In this document: positions 1-7,777 of the stretch, piece by piece
How positions within the stretch are numbered: position 1 is the first letter of the stretch
Layout of the letters: the number at the start of each line of letters is the position of its first letter
Source of the DNA: Methylotenera sp.
GTDB taxonomy: Bacteria > Pseudomonadota > Gammaproteobacteria > Burkholderiales > Burkholderiaceae_C
DNA: 40,791 nt
Reading direction: 5' to 3'
Assembly (NCBI GenBank): GCA_021738245.1
Contig: JAIPCJ010000020.1
Location: 1 to 40,791, forward strand
The notes under the pieces: model-generated
Told to the model about the DNA's origin: nothing
The model's input: only the letters and a program-made list of their open reading frames with translations
Databases searched by the model: none
Translations under genes and position numbers: made by a program

Positions 1-116
1 GCCTTGGCCTCGGTGCCGAAGGCGCGGCCCAGGTGCTCGGCGAGCTCCTCGTTCAAGGTCTGGCCAACGACGCCGCGGATGTCGTAAGCCTTGAAGATGG
101 ATGCGTGAACCTGCAT
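1..116 (-). CDS. Phosphomannomutase/phosphoglucomutase, N-terminal fragment
   Basis: Only the first 38 codons lie in the window; the gene runs off the left edge. Translating the minus strand from the ATG at 116 gives MQVHASIFKAYDIRGVVG followed by a segment ending GRAFGTEAKA. The FKAYDIRG block just after the start is the hallmark N-terminus of bacterial bifunctional phosphomannomutase/phosphoglucomutase (AlgC/ManB type), which interconverts hexose 6- and 1-phosphates for nucleotide-sugar and polysaccharide synthesis in the cytoplasm. A GAGG sequence five bases before the ATG supports this start. The gene is divergent from the lytS-like gene at 250. The family call is firm, but substrate preference cannot be judged from the fragment. 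Confidence 0.85.
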   Translation of the reverse strand, partial: MQVHASIFKAYDIRGVVGQTLNEELAEHLGRAFGTEAK

Positions 117-172
117 GGATGCCTCGATGGATCGGGTTTGAAAATCGCGGCGGATTGTAGGCATGCGGGCCT

Positions 173-205
173 TGTCGATCCGTCGCACCGGCTGTCGATC
201 CGTCG
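173..205. repeat. 13-bp direct repeat, possible response-regulator site
   Basis: TGTCGATCCGTCG occurs exactly twice, at 173-185 and 193-205, so the copies start 20 bp apart, about two helical turns. They lie 32-64 bp upstream of the candidate -10 element of the lytS/lytR-type operon. LytTR-domain regulators are known to bind direct repeats on one face of the helix at about this spacing. Regulation by the downstream response regulator is therefore inferred, not shown. Confidence 0.45.
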
Positions 206-236
206 TTCATCCATGGGGGGTGGGCCGGGCGCTTCC

Positions 237-242
237 TACACT
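237..242 (+). promoter_or_regulatory. Candidate -10 element of the lytS-like operon
   Basis: TACACT ends seven bases before the ATG at 250, and no Shine-Dalgarno sequence fits in the gap. If used, transcription would begin at or next to the start codon, giving a leaderless mRNA. No convincing -35 hexamer is visible. The same arrangement recurs before other first genes in the window. Confidence 0.4.
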
Positions 243-249
243 GCGGCCC

Positions 250-1383
250 ATGACCTTCACAGAAGAATTCACCCAGGCGCTGCGCAACCAGCGCGTACTG
301 ATGAAGCACCGGCCCGACCGGCTGCGGTTTCGCGTGCTGATCTACCTCACCTGGACCGTGGGCTTTGGCAGCTTCTTTGCGGTGTTCGCGGGCATTCAGG
401 GGCGGCATCTGGGCACGTTTCGCTGGTGGACCGAAAGCCTGCCGGTCAACATGGTGGTCAGCCTGTGCGTGACGCTGTGCTTCTTCTTCGGCTATCGGGG
501 CTTCGAGCTGCTGGCGCCGCAGCGCTGGCTGGACGCCATCATGGGCTGGCGCGACTGGCGCACCGGCGTGTTCTATTCGATCTTCTCGATCAGCATGGCG
601 CTGCTGGGGGTCATCGGCGGCATGTTCGTCATCGATTTCATCTGGGGCATCGACCGGCCGCTGCAAAAGGTCCTGGGCAGCATCGGTTTCTGGCGCGAGT
701 TCTTCATCATCTCCGGGCTCATCACCATCGGGCTGACCCTGCGCTACCGCGCGCGCTGGAAGCAGGAGTTGCTGCAGGCGCGCGTGACGGAAGCCCAGCT
801 CAAGCTGCTGCAGGGGCAGATCGAGCCGCACTTCCTGTTCAACACCCTGGCCAATGTGCAGAGCCTCATTGACTTCGACCCCGAACGCGCCAAGGTCATG
901 CTGGAGCGCTTCACCGATTACCTGCGGGCCAGCCTCGGCCAGTTGCGGGGTGACACCACGACGCTGGCCCAGGAGTTCGCGATGCTGGAGGCCTACCTCG
1001 CGCTGATGCAGTTGCGCATGGGTGAGCGGCTGCGGGTCACGCTGGCGCTGCCGCCGGAACTGCGAGACATCGAACTCCCGCCGCTGCTGGCCCAGCCGCT
1101 GGTCGAGAACGCCATCCACCACGGGCTTGAACCCAAGATCGAAGGCGGCCATATGCGGGTGTCGGCGCGGCAGCTTGATGGCCAGCTGGTCATCGAGGTG
1201 GCCGACGATGGCCAGGGGCTGGAGGGCCCACGCCGCCGCGGCGGCAACGGCGTGGCGCTCGACAACATCCGCGCCCGCCTGACGGCCCGCTACGGCACCT
1301 CGGCCCGCCTCGAGCTGCGGCCCCGCGAAGGCGGTGGCACGCTGGCCCTGATCCAATTTCCCCTGCCCACGACAACATCATGA
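250..1383 (+). CDS. LytS/YehU-family membrane sensor histidine kinase
   Basis: The 377-residue protein starts at the ATG at 250, giving MTFTEEFTQALRNQ. An upstream in-frame start at 163 would add an unlikely Arg-rich peptide. The first ~165 residues contain four hydrophobic segments, the membrane sensor part. A His_kinase-family (PF06580) core follows, with QIEPHFLFNTLANVQ carrying the phospho-accepting His194. The N box is LVENAIHHG and the G box is DDGQGLEGP then GNGVALDNI. This core is typical of LytS/YpdA/YehU kinases that pair with LytTR regulators. The stop overlaps the next gene by 4 bp (ATGA), consistent with a coupled two-component operon. The signal sensed is unknown. Confidence 0.9.
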   Translation: MTFTEEFTQALRNQRVLMKHRPDRLRFRVLIYLTWTVGFGSFFAVFAGIQGRHLGTFRWWTESLPVNMVVSLCVTLCFFFGYRGFELLAPQRWLDAIMGWRDWRTGVFYSIFSISMALLGVIGGMFVIDFIWGIDRPLQKVLGSIGFWREFFIISGLITIGLTLRYRARWKQELLQARVTEAQLKLLQGQIEPHFLFNTLANVQSLIDFDPERAKVMLERFTDYLRASLGQLRGDTTTLAQEFAMLEAYLALMQLRMGERLRVTLALPPELRDIELPPLLAQPLVENAIHHGLEPKIEGGHMRVSARQLDGQLVIEVADDGQGLEGPRRRGGNGVALDNIRARLTARYGTSARLELRPREGGGTLALIQFPLPTTTS

Positions 1384-2135
1384 CCACTGCCCTCATCGCC
1401 GACGACGAGCCGCATCTCGTCCAGTACCTCAAGGCCCAGCTCGCCCAGGCCTGGCCCGAACTGCAGGTGATCCGCACCGCCGCCAATGGCGTCGAGGCCG
1501 CGCAGGCCATTGCCGAGCTGGAGCCTGACCTGGCCTTCCTGGACATCCAGATGCCGGGCCTGACCGGCCTGGAGGTGGCCCAGGGCATCGAAGGCAGCAC
1601 GCGCGTCGTGTTCGTGACGGCCTACGACCAATACGCCATCGAGGCCTTCGAGGCCCGCGCGGTCGACTACCTGCTCAAGCCCTTGAAGACCGAGCGTCTG
1701 GCTGCTTGTGTGGCGCGGCTGCGGCAAGCCGCACCGGCGGCGCCCGAGAGCGAGGGTGCGCTGGCCGAGACCCTGCGGCGGCTGTTGCCCGCTGCGGCGG
1801 GCAACCCGGCGCGGCTGCGCTTCATCCGCGCGGCGCAGGGCGAGTTGATGCACCAGATCCCGGTCGGCGATGTGCTGTTCTTCCATGCCGACGACAAGTA
1901 CACGGTCGTGCAGACGGCCACGGCCGAACACCTGATCCGCACGCCCATCTTCGAGCTCTCCAGCCAGCTCGACCCGGAGGTGTTCTGGCAGGTGCACCGC
2001 TCCACCATCATCAATCTCGACCACCTGGCCGGGACACGCCGTGACGAGCAGAGCCGCCTGTTCGTGCGGGTGCGCGGGCACGGCCGGGAGCTGCCGGTGA
2101 GCCGGGCTTACGTGCACCTGTTCAAGGCCATGTAA
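1380..2135 (+). CDS. LytTR-family response regulator
   Basis: The 251-residue protein has an N-terminal receiver domain (about 1-120). DDE stands at residues 8-10, the phospho-acceptor Asp55 lies in FLDIQMPGLTG, and the conserved Lys is in DYLLKPLK. Its C-terminal LytTR DNA-binding domain (about 145-250) contains the family signature FWQVHRSTIINLDHLAG. It is translationally coupled to the kinase gene by ATGA. LytTR regulators (AlgR, AgrA, YpdB type) are transcription factors binding paired direct repeats. The repeat at 173-205 upstream of this operon is a plausible autoregulatory target. No other target can be named from the sequence. Confidence 0.92.
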   Translation: MTTALIADDEPHLVQYLKAQLAQAWPELQVIRTAANGVEAAQAIAELEPDLAFLDIQMPGLTGLEVAQGIEGSTRVVFVTAYDQYAIEAFEARAVDYLLKPLKTERLAACVARLRQAAPAAPESEGALAETLRRLLPAAAGNPARLRFIRAAQGELMHQIPVGDVLFFHADDKYTVVQTATAEHLIRTPIFELSSQLDPEVFWQVHRSTIINLDHLAGTRRDEQSRLFVRVRGHGRELPVSRAYVHLFKAM

Positions 2136-2151
2136 ATCGCTGCTGCGGCGG

Positions 2152-2157
2152 TAGAGT
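2152..2157 (+). promoter_or_regulatory. Candidate -10 element before the solute-binding gene
   Basis: TAGAGT ends six bases before the ATG at 2164. It lies in the 28-bp gap after the response regulator gene. There is no Shine-Dalgarno sequence of useful strength at normal spacing. The position suggests a leaderless transcript starting at the ATG. Confidence 0.4.
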
Positions 2158-2163
2158 CAGGGC

Positions 2164-2886
2164 ATGCCGCTGGCCCGCCGCACCCTACTGATTGCCCCGC
2201 TGGCCACGCTGTCGCCGGCCTGGGCCACGACGGAGCTGCAGTGGGTGGCGGGTGATCTGCCACCCTTCGCGTGGGACGCACCCGGCGGCGGGCGGGGCTT
2301 CGCGCACGACCTCGCCTTGGCCATGGCCGAGCGTCTGGGTCGCCCGGCCCGCGTCGTCTACGTGCCCTGGGCGCGCGCCGTGCGCATGGCCCAGCAGGGG
2401 CCCAACTATGGGGTGTTCCCGCTGGCCCGCACGCCGGACCGGGAAGCCGGCTTCCAGTGGCTGGTGCCGCTGATGACGGTGCGCTACGGCCTGTACACGC
2501 TGGCGACCGAGTCGCGCCTGAGCCTGCCGGAATTGCGAGCCCTGCGGGTGGGCGTGCTGCGCGGGTCGCCCATCATCGCCAACCTGCGCAGCGATGGGTT
2601 CACGCAGATCGTGGAGGCCAAGGATTACCGTGACCTGCTGCGCCTGCTGCGCAATCGCACGCTGGACGTGGTCTATGCCGGCACGCCGATGCTGGAGTCC
2701 GCCATGGACCAATACGAGCAGCCGCGCCTGCTGTTTGCGCTGCAGGCCACGCTCGGCGAGGCGACGCTCTACATGGCGGCGTCCTTGTCACTCGAGGCCA
2801 GCGAGGCGCAGCGCTGGGTGTCAGCGTACCGGCAGCTGGAGAAGGAGGGCGTCGTCAGCCGGCTTCGTCTGCGCTACATCCGATGA
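2164..2886 (+). CDS. Periplasmic solute-binding protein, family 3 type
   Basis: The 240-residue protein starts MPLARRTLLIAPLATLSPAWA, a signal peptide with probable cleavage after Ala-Trp-Ala. The mature part begins with the typical LQWVAGDLPPFAW strand and continues GRGFAHDLALAMAERLGRP, as in SBP_bac_3 / PheC-like binding proteins. The later RALRVGVLRGSPIIANL and TLDVVYAGTPMLESAM segments fit the second lobe. No transporter permease or ATPase gene is adjacent, so it may serve a distant transporter or act as a sensory protein. It is not of the PhnD phosphonate-binding family and so is unlikely to serve the phnCE genes at 7756-10216. The ligand is unknown. Confidence 0.7.
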   Translation: MPLARRTLLIAPLATLSPAWATTELQWVAGDLPPFAWDAPGGGRGFAHDLALAMAERLGRPARVVYVPWARAVRMAQQGPNYGVFPLARTPDREAGFQWLVPLMTVRYGLYTLATESRLSLPELRALRVGVLRGSPIIANLRSDGFTQIVEAKDYRDLLRLLRNRTLDVVYAGTPMLESAMDQYEQPRLLFALQATLGEATLYMAASLSLEASEAQRWVSAYRQLEKEGVVSRLRLRYIR

Positions 2887-2946
2887 GGGGAAGGGCGGCA
2901 CGAGGGGCGTGTCCGAAAACTGCCAGAACCGGGCGCCGCAGCCTCC

Positions 2947-2952
2947 TAGACT
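2947..2952 (+). promoter_or_regulatory. Candidate -10 element of the ada-alkA operon
   Basis: TAGACT ends six bases before the ATG at 2959, with no Shine-Dalgarno sequence in between. The 72-bp gap behind the solute-binding gene is the only non-coding space upstream of this operon. An Ada-type activator binding site would be expected just upstream, but I cannot identify one with confidence. Confidence 0.45.
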
Positions 2953-2958
2953 GGCACC

Positions 2959-4410
2959 ATGTTCACCGACCTCCTGCCCCCCGATGCTGCCTACGCCGCC
3001 CTGCAGGCGCATGACGCGCGCTTCGATGGCCGGCTCTACGTCGGGGTCACCTCCACCGGCATCTACTGCCGCCCGGTCTGCCGTGTGCGGCTGCCGCGCC
3101 GGGAGAACTGCCGGTTCTTCCCGACCGCCGCCCAGGCTGAGGCTGCAGCCTTCCGGCCCTGCATGAAGTGCCGCCCCGAACTGGCCCCGCGCGCGCTGCC
3201 CTGGACGACGGCGGATGCCTCCCGCACCCTGGCCCAGCAGGCCGCCGCGTGGTTGGACGACTGCGACGACGCCGATGCCAGCGTCGAGGACCTGGCCCGT
3301 CACCTCGGCATCACGAGCCGCCACCTGCGACGCATCTTTCAGGCTGAGCATGGGGTGTCGCCGCTGCAGTACCTCCAGACCCGTCGCCTGCTGCTGGCCA
3401 AGGCCTTGCTGACGGACAGTCAACTGCCGGTACAGGAGGTCGCCTATGCGGCCGGGTTCGCCAGCCTGCGGCGCTTCAATGCGGCCTTCCTGGAGCACTA
3501 CCGCCTGCAGCCCACGGCCTTGCGGCGGGTTGGTCGGGACCCGGGCGCCGCGGCGCCCGCCTCGCGACTGCGCCTGAGCTATCGCATGCCCTACGACGTT
3601 GACGGCGTGCTGGCCTTCCTGGCGCCGCGCGCCGTGGCCGGCGTGGAGGTGGTGGCTGCGGGAGCCGTCACCCGCACCGTCGCCGTCAACCATGGCGGCA
3701 CCCGTCACGCGGGCTGGTTGCGGGCGGACTTCGATCGGCCCGGCGAAGTCGGACTCAGCCTGTCGCCTGACCTGTGGCCCGCGGTGGGATCCTTGCTGCC
3801 GCTGCTGCGGCGGTGGCTCGATGTCGATGCCGACCCCGAAGCCATTGCGACCGCCCTGGGTGAAGGCGGCGTGCCCGGCCAGCGCTTGCCGGGCTGCCTG
3901 GACCGCTTCGAGCTGGCCGTGCGGGCCGTGCTCGGCCAGCAGGTCACGGTGGCCGCGGCCAGGACCTTGGCGGGCCGCTTCGTCGAGCGCTTCGGCACCC
4001 GGCTGGCGGACGCGCCGCCCGGCTGTGACCGCCTCTTTCCGCCGCCGGAGCGCATCGCGACGGCCACGCGCGACGAGATCGCGTCGCTCGGCATCATCGG
4101 CCGCCGCGCCGAAAGCCTGATTGCACTCGCGCAGGCCTGGCCGACGCTGGCCTTTGCTCGCCGCGAAGGGCCGCCGGACGCCGCAGCGGCCGAGCTGGCG
4201 CAGATCCCGGGCATCGGCCCCTGGACCGCCAGCTACATGCTGATGCGCGGCTGGCCCTGGCCGGATGCCTTCCCGCCGGGCGACGTGGTCCTGCGCAAGG
4301 CCCTCAGCGGTGACGGCCCTCTCCTGTCGCCCAAGGCCTACCTGGCCGCCGCCGAGCGCTACCGCCCCTTTCGCAGCTATGCCGTGCTGCACCTCTGGAG
4401 ACATGCATGA
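2959..4410 (+). CDS. Ada-AlkA fusion: methyl-sensing activator and 3-methyladenine DNA glycosylase
   Basis: This 483-residue fusion has three parts. Residues ~10-80 are the Ada zinc domain, with the four Cys ligands in YCRPVC and FRPCMKC (equivalent to E. coli Ada Cys38/42/69/72), which accepts methyl groups from DNA phosphotriesters. Residues ~85-190 are an AraC-type double helix-turn-helix (LARHLGITSRHLRRIF and VAYAAGFASLRRFNAAF). Residues ~195-483 are an AlkA glycosylase with the helix-hairpin-helix IPGIGPWTASYML and catalytic Asp442 in PPGDVVLRKA. The Ada C-terminal O6-methyltransferase domain is absent, but the next gene, ogt, overlaps by 4 bp and supplies it. The protein should both activate the adaptive response and excise alkylated bases. 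Confidence 0.93.
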   Translation: MFTDLLPPDAAYAALQAHDARFDGRLYVGVTSTGIYCRPVCRVRLPRRENCRFFPTAAQAEAAAFRPCMKCRPELAPRALPWTTADASRTLAQQAAAWLDDCDDADASVEDLARHLGITSRHLRRIFQAEHGVSPLQYLQTRRLLLAKALLTDSQLPVQEVAYAAGFASLRRFNAAFLEHYRLQPTALRRVGRDPGAAAPASRLRLSYRMPYDVDGVLAFLAPRAVAGVEVVAAGAVTRTVAVNHGGTRHAGWLRADFDRPGEVGLSLSPDLWPAVGSLLPLLRRWLDVDADPEAIATALGEGGVPGQRLPGCLDRFELAVRAVLGQQVTVAAARTLAGRFVERFGTRLADAPPGCDRLFPPPERIATATRDEIASLGIIGRRAESLIALAQAWPTLAFARREGPPDAAAAELAQIPGIGPWTASYMLMRGWPWPDAFPPGDVVLRKALSGDGPLLSPKAYLAAAERYRPFRSYAVLHLWRHA

Positions 4411-4901
4411 CCCGCCACCACCACATCCTGCAACGGCGCATCGACACACCGCTCGGGCCGCTGACCGCCGCCCGCAGTGCCGCCGGCCTGTCGGGCCTGT
4501 GGTTCGACGACCAGAAGCACCATCCCGGGCCTCTGGCGGTGCCCGTGGATGACGGCCACGACCCGGTGCTGAATGCGACCGCCGCGGCGTTGACGGCCTA
4601 CTTTGCGGGGCAACCCTTCGACTTGCCTGCACTGGACCCGGCCGGCACCGAGTTCCAGCGCCAGGTGTGGCTGGCCTTGTTGACCATCCCGGCGGGCGAT
4701 CCGGCGAGCTACGGCGAGCTGGCCCAGCGCCTGGGCCGTGCCAGTGCCGCACGTGCCCTGGGCGCAGCCGTCGGCCGCAACCCGATCTCGGTGCTGGTGC
4801 CTTGCCATCGCGTCGTCGGGGCCGACGGCTCGCTGACCGGCTACGCGGGCGGCCTCGCCCGCAAGCAGGCGCTGCTGACCCTGGAGGGGCAGGGCGCATG
4901 A
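4407..4901 (+). CDS. ogt: Methylated-DNA--protein-cysteine S-methyltransferase
   Basis: The 164-residue suicide repair enzyme transfers O6-alkyl groups from guanine (and O4 from thymine) to its own Cys. The active-site motif VLVPCHRVVG puts the acceptor at Cys133. The preceding FQRQVWLALLTIPAGDPASYGELAQRLG is the DNA-binding wing with the usual Tyr and helix, and NPISVLVPCHR with SLTGYAGGLARKQALL completes the family signature. Its length matches stand-alone Ogt/AGT proteins. It overlaps the Ada-AlkA gene (ATGA) and the next gene, so it is probably co-induced with them. Confidence 0.95.
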   Translation: MTRHHHILQRRIDTPLGPLTAARSAAGLSGLWFDDQKHHPGPLAVPVDDGHDPVLNATAAALTAYFAGQPFDLPALDPAGTEFQRQVWLALLTIPAGDPASYGELAQRLGRASAARALGAAVGRNPISVLVPCHRVVGADGSLTGYAGGLARKQALLTLEGQGA

Positions 4902-5779
4902 GGGCTTTCGACATCGCCGAGCTGGTGCTGCTGGCGGCGCTCTGGGGCGCGTCCTTCCTGTTCATGCGGCTGGGGGCGCAGGAGTTCGGGCCGATCGCGC
5001 TCGCGGCGGTCCGCGTGGGGCTGGCCAGCGCCATGCTGGTGCCGCTGCTGGCCGCCCGAGGCCAGTTGGTGGAGCTGCGCCAGCATTGGCGCGGCCTGCT
5101 GGTGGTGGGCGCGCTGAACAGCGCGGTTCCGTTTGCGCTGTTCTCGTTCGCGGCGCTGTCCATCACGGCGGGGCTGTCCAGCATCGTCAACGCCACGACG
5201 CCGCTGTGGACGGCCATCGTGGCGTTTGTCTGGCTGCGCCAAGGGCTGACGCGCTGGCGCGCGCTCGGCCTCGTCATCGGCTTTGCGGGCGTGGCCTTCC
5301 TGGCCTGGGACAAGGCCAGCTTCAAGCCCGGTGCCGACCACACCGGCTTCTGGGCCGTACTGGCCTGCGCGGCCGCCACCTTGTGCTACGGCATCGCCGC
5401 CAATGCGACCAAGCGCTATCTGGCGGGCGTGTCGCCGCTGGCCGTGGCCACCGGCAGCCAGCTCTCCGCGGCAGTGATGCTCGCGGGGCCGGCGGGTGCG
5501 CTGTGGCCGCCCGACCTGCCCGGCGCGACCGCCTGGCTGGCGGCGCTGGCGCTCGCGGGGCTGTGCACGGCCCTGGCCTACATCCTGTACTTCCGCCTGA
5601 TGAGCCGGGTCGGGCCGACGAACGCGGTGTCGGTGACCTTCCTGATCCCGCTGTTCGCGATGCTGTGGGGTGCGCTGTTCCTGCGCGAGGCCGTCACCGC
5701 GCAGATGGTGCTGGGCGGGGGCATCGTGCTGGTCGGGATAGCGCTCGCATTGGGGGTGGTGGGGCCCAAGGCGCGTTGA
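4898..5779 (+). CDS. EamA/DMT-family membrane transporter
   Basis: This 293-residue membrane protein has about ten hydrophobic helices arranged as two EamA repeats, each with the WGASFLFMR- or WGALFLREA-like signature (residues ~15-25 and ~250-260). The start is the ATG at 4898, giving MRAFDIAELVLL, which overlaps the ogt stop by 4 bp. A much longer in-frame extension upstream is only a shadow of ogt. Members export metabolites or amino acids; the substrate here is unknown. Placement behind ada-alkA and ogt suggests co-transcription but does not prove a role in DNA repair. Confidence 0.85.
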   Translation: MRAFDIAELVLLAALWGASFLFMRLGAQEFGPIALAAVRVGLASAMLVPLLAARGQLVELRQHWRGLLVVGALNSAVPFALFSFAALSITAGLSSIVNATTPLWTAIVAFVWLRQGLTRWRALGLVIGFAGVAFLAWDKASFKPGADHTGFWAVLACAAATLCYGIAANATKRYLAGVSPLAVATGSQLSAAVMLAGPAGALWPPDLPGATAWLAALALAGLCTALAYILYFRLMSRVGPTNAVSVTFLIPLFAMLWGALFLREAVTAQMVLGGGIVLVGIALALGVVGPKAR

Positions 5780-5861
5780 TTTCGTGTGCGCGCTCCCAGG
5801 TACGGGACCGCCGGGGTGGGCAAGGCAGCGGAAGGGTGGTAGCGTGCGCCCGCACAATCAT

Positions 5862-5875
5862 TGGTAGCGCTATCC
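5862..5875. promoter_or_regulatory. LacI-family operator-like palindrome
   Basis: TGGTAGCGCTATCC is a near-perfect 14-bp palindrome centred on CG, one mismatch from TGGTAGCGCTACCA. This matches the form of operators bound by LacI/GalR-family repressors of carbohydrate-use genes, such as the xylR box described in Xanthomonas. It sits 31 bp before the start of the beta-helix gene. A half copy, GGTAGCG, occurs at 5838-5844. No LacI-type gene is in the window. Confidence 0.5.
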
Positions 5876-5906
5876 TTCAATGAGGTGCGCACCTTGCGGA
5901 GACACC

Positions 5907-7736
5907 ATGCCCCTCGATCTTGCCTTGCGTCGCCGTCTCGGCGCCCTGACCCTGCTGGCCGCGCCGCTGCTGGGCGGCCCCAGCTTCGCCCAACCCTCCG
6001 GCGGGCCGTATGGGCCGGTGCCGCAGCGCTATGAAGTGCCCCGCGCGGCCCATGTGTACTACGTGGCCCCGGATGGTCGGGCGGATGCGCCCGGCACCTC
6101 GCTGGCGCAGCCCACGACCATCGAATCCGCCGTCAGCCGTGTCGTGACGGGCGACGCCATCGTGCTGCGCGGTGGCACCTACCGCACCGGCGGGCTGCAG
6201 CTGAACCAGGGCGTGACCATCCAGCCTTATCTGTCGGAGGTGCCGGTCTTCAAGGGCACGCGCGTGGCCACCGAATGGCAGGCGTTGGGTCACAACGTCT
6301 GGCGCACGCGCTGGGCCACCTTGTTCCCGGCCCAGCCCCTGGGCTGGTGGCACCGCGATCGCGAAGGCATGCTGACGCCGCTGCATCGCTTCAACAACGA
6401 CATGGTCTTCGTCGACGGCCAACCGCTGCAGTCCGCCGGATGGGCGGGCGAACTGGGCGAGAAGGGCTTCTACATCGACTACGCCCGCGGCGAGGTCTAC
6501 ATCGGCATCAATCCGGCCGGCCGCACCTTCGAGATCACCGCGCACGACATCGCGCTGCACCGGCCCTCGCGCCCGGTGCACGGCAAACCCTCCGACCGCC
6601 GCGGGCCGACGCTGCGTGGCATCACCTTCACGCAATATGCCTACCGCGCCATCGACATCGAGGGCAAGAAGCCATCCACGCCGGTGTCAGAAGAACCCAC
6701 CGACGATCCCGTCGGCCCGACGCCGGAGAGCGACTACGGCAAGGAAGTCGTGGGCACCCTGCTGGAGAACGTCACCATCAGCCATTGCTCGCGCGTGGCC
6801 GGCTACTTTCGCGGCGACCGGCTCGTCATCCGCAACTCGCTGATCTCCGACACCGGTACCGAGGGCATCTATGTGATCGGCTCGTCCGACGTGCTGCTGG
6901 AGCGCAACCTGATCCGCCGCAACAACGTGGCGCGGCTCACTGGCTACTACCCGGCGGCGGTGAAGATCTTCAACCAGTCCCACCGCGTGACGGTGCGCGA
7001 CAACCTCGTCATCGATCAACCCCATTCCAACGGCGTCTGGTGGGACGTGGGCAACCGGGACGGCGTGTTCGTCAACAACCACGTGGAAGGCGCGCAGGCC
7101 GGCCTGTTCTTCGAGATCTCCAAGGGTGTGACCGTGGCGGGCAATGTCTTCCTGAACAACCAGCAGGGCGTCCGCATCCTGAACAGCTCGGGCGCCAGGA
7201 TCCATCACAACACCTTCGTCGATTCGCCGGTGCTGATCGACCGCAACGAGCGCAGCGCGCAGGGCGACCATTTCGGATGGCACCCGCAGACCGGGCCGGA
7301 CGTGAACGAACGTACGGGCCACGTCTTCGAAGCCAACCTGATGGTCGCGAGTGCGGCCGTGACGGGGGCACTGCTGCGTGTGGAGCAGGCGCCCATCACC
7401 TGCGGCAAGGTCACCGCGCCGATGCTGAGTCGCGTGGATGGCAACGTCTACCTGCGCGCTGGCGCTGGGCAGCCGCTGGTGAGTTGGGCGCCCGTGGCCG
7501 ACAAGGCCTGCCAGGCGCAGTTTGCGACGCTCGATGAGTTCCGCCAGTCGGTGCCCGGCGTCGAGGCCCAGGGGCGAGCGCTGCCCATGCCGGATGGCGC
7601 GGTGTTCCGCAGCCCGGAGCTGCGCCGTTTCGAGCTCACCTGGGTACCCGAAGGCGTGCGGCCGCTGCCGGTGAACTTGCCCCTGCGGCAACTGCTGGGC
7701 TGGACGGCAGCAGCGCATCTGCCCGGCGCGTACTGA
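5907..7736 (+). CDS. Secreted right-handed parallel beta-helix protein
   Basis: The 609-residue protein starts at the ATG at 5907, preceded by GGAG; an in-frame ATG at 5880 is less likely. A signal peptide (LALRRRLGALTLLAAPLLGG, cleavage near SFA-Q) directs export. After YYVAPDGRADAPGTSLAQP, a segment seen in many polysaccharide lyase-like and glycosidase-like beta-helix proteins, residues ~230-470 contain repeated coils such as NVTISHCSRVAGYFRGDRL, NSLISDTGTEGIYVIGSSD and NVFLNNQQGVRILNSSGAR. The fold is clear, but catalytic residues and substrate are not. The upstream LacI-type palindrome argues for a carbohydrate-related function. It is convergent with the transporter operon that follows. 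Confidence 0.8.
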   Translation: MPLDLALRRRLGALTLLAAPLLGGPSFAQPSGGPYGPVPQRYEVPRAAHVYYVAPDGRADAPGTSLAQPTTIESAVSRVVTGDAIVLRGGTYRTGGLQLNQGVTIQPYLSEVPVFKGTRVATEWQALGHNVWRTRWATLFPAQPLGWWHRDREGMLTPLHRFNNDMVFVDGQPLQSAGWAGELGEKGFYIDYARGEVYIGINPAGRTFEITAHDIALHRPSRPVHGKPSDRRGPTLRGITFTQYAYRAIDIEGKKPSTPVSEEPTDDPVGPTPESDYGKEVVGTLLENVTISHCSRVAGYFRGDRLVIRNSLISDTGTEGIYVIGSSDVLLERNLIRRNNVARLTGYYPAAVKIFNQSHRVTVRDNLVIDQPHSNGVWWDVGNRDGVFVNNHVEGAQAGLFFEISKGVTVAGNVFLNNQQGVRILNSSGARIHHNTFVDSPVLIDRNERSAQGDHFGWHPQTGPDVNERTGHVFEANLMVASAAVTGALLRVEQAPITCGKVTAPMLSRVDGNVYLRAGAGQPLVSWAPVADKACQAQFATLDEFRQSVPGVEAQGRALPMPDGAVFRSPELRRFELTWVPEGVRPLPVNLPLRQLLGWTAAAHLPGAY

Positions 7737-7743
7737 GTCGCCC

Positions 7744-7777
7744 GCGGCGCTGGCTTCAGCGGGTCAACCAGCGCCGC
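7744..7777. terminator. Inverted repeat across convergent gene ends
   Basis: GCGGCGCTGG at 7744-7753 pairs perfectly with CCAGCGCCGC at 7768-7777, leaving a 14-base loop. It lies between the beta-helix gene stop (7736) and the minus-strand phnE gene, including that gene's stop (7756-7758). The stem could stop transcription from both sides, but there is no T-run, so intrinsic termination is uncertain. Confidence 0.45.

Noticed and set aside
2821-5379. 852-codon open frame on the minus strand opposite the ada-alkA/ogt/EamA genes
   Set aside because: Arg/Pro/Ala-rich low-information translation without domains, opposite three well-recognised genes; a GC-rich shadow frame.
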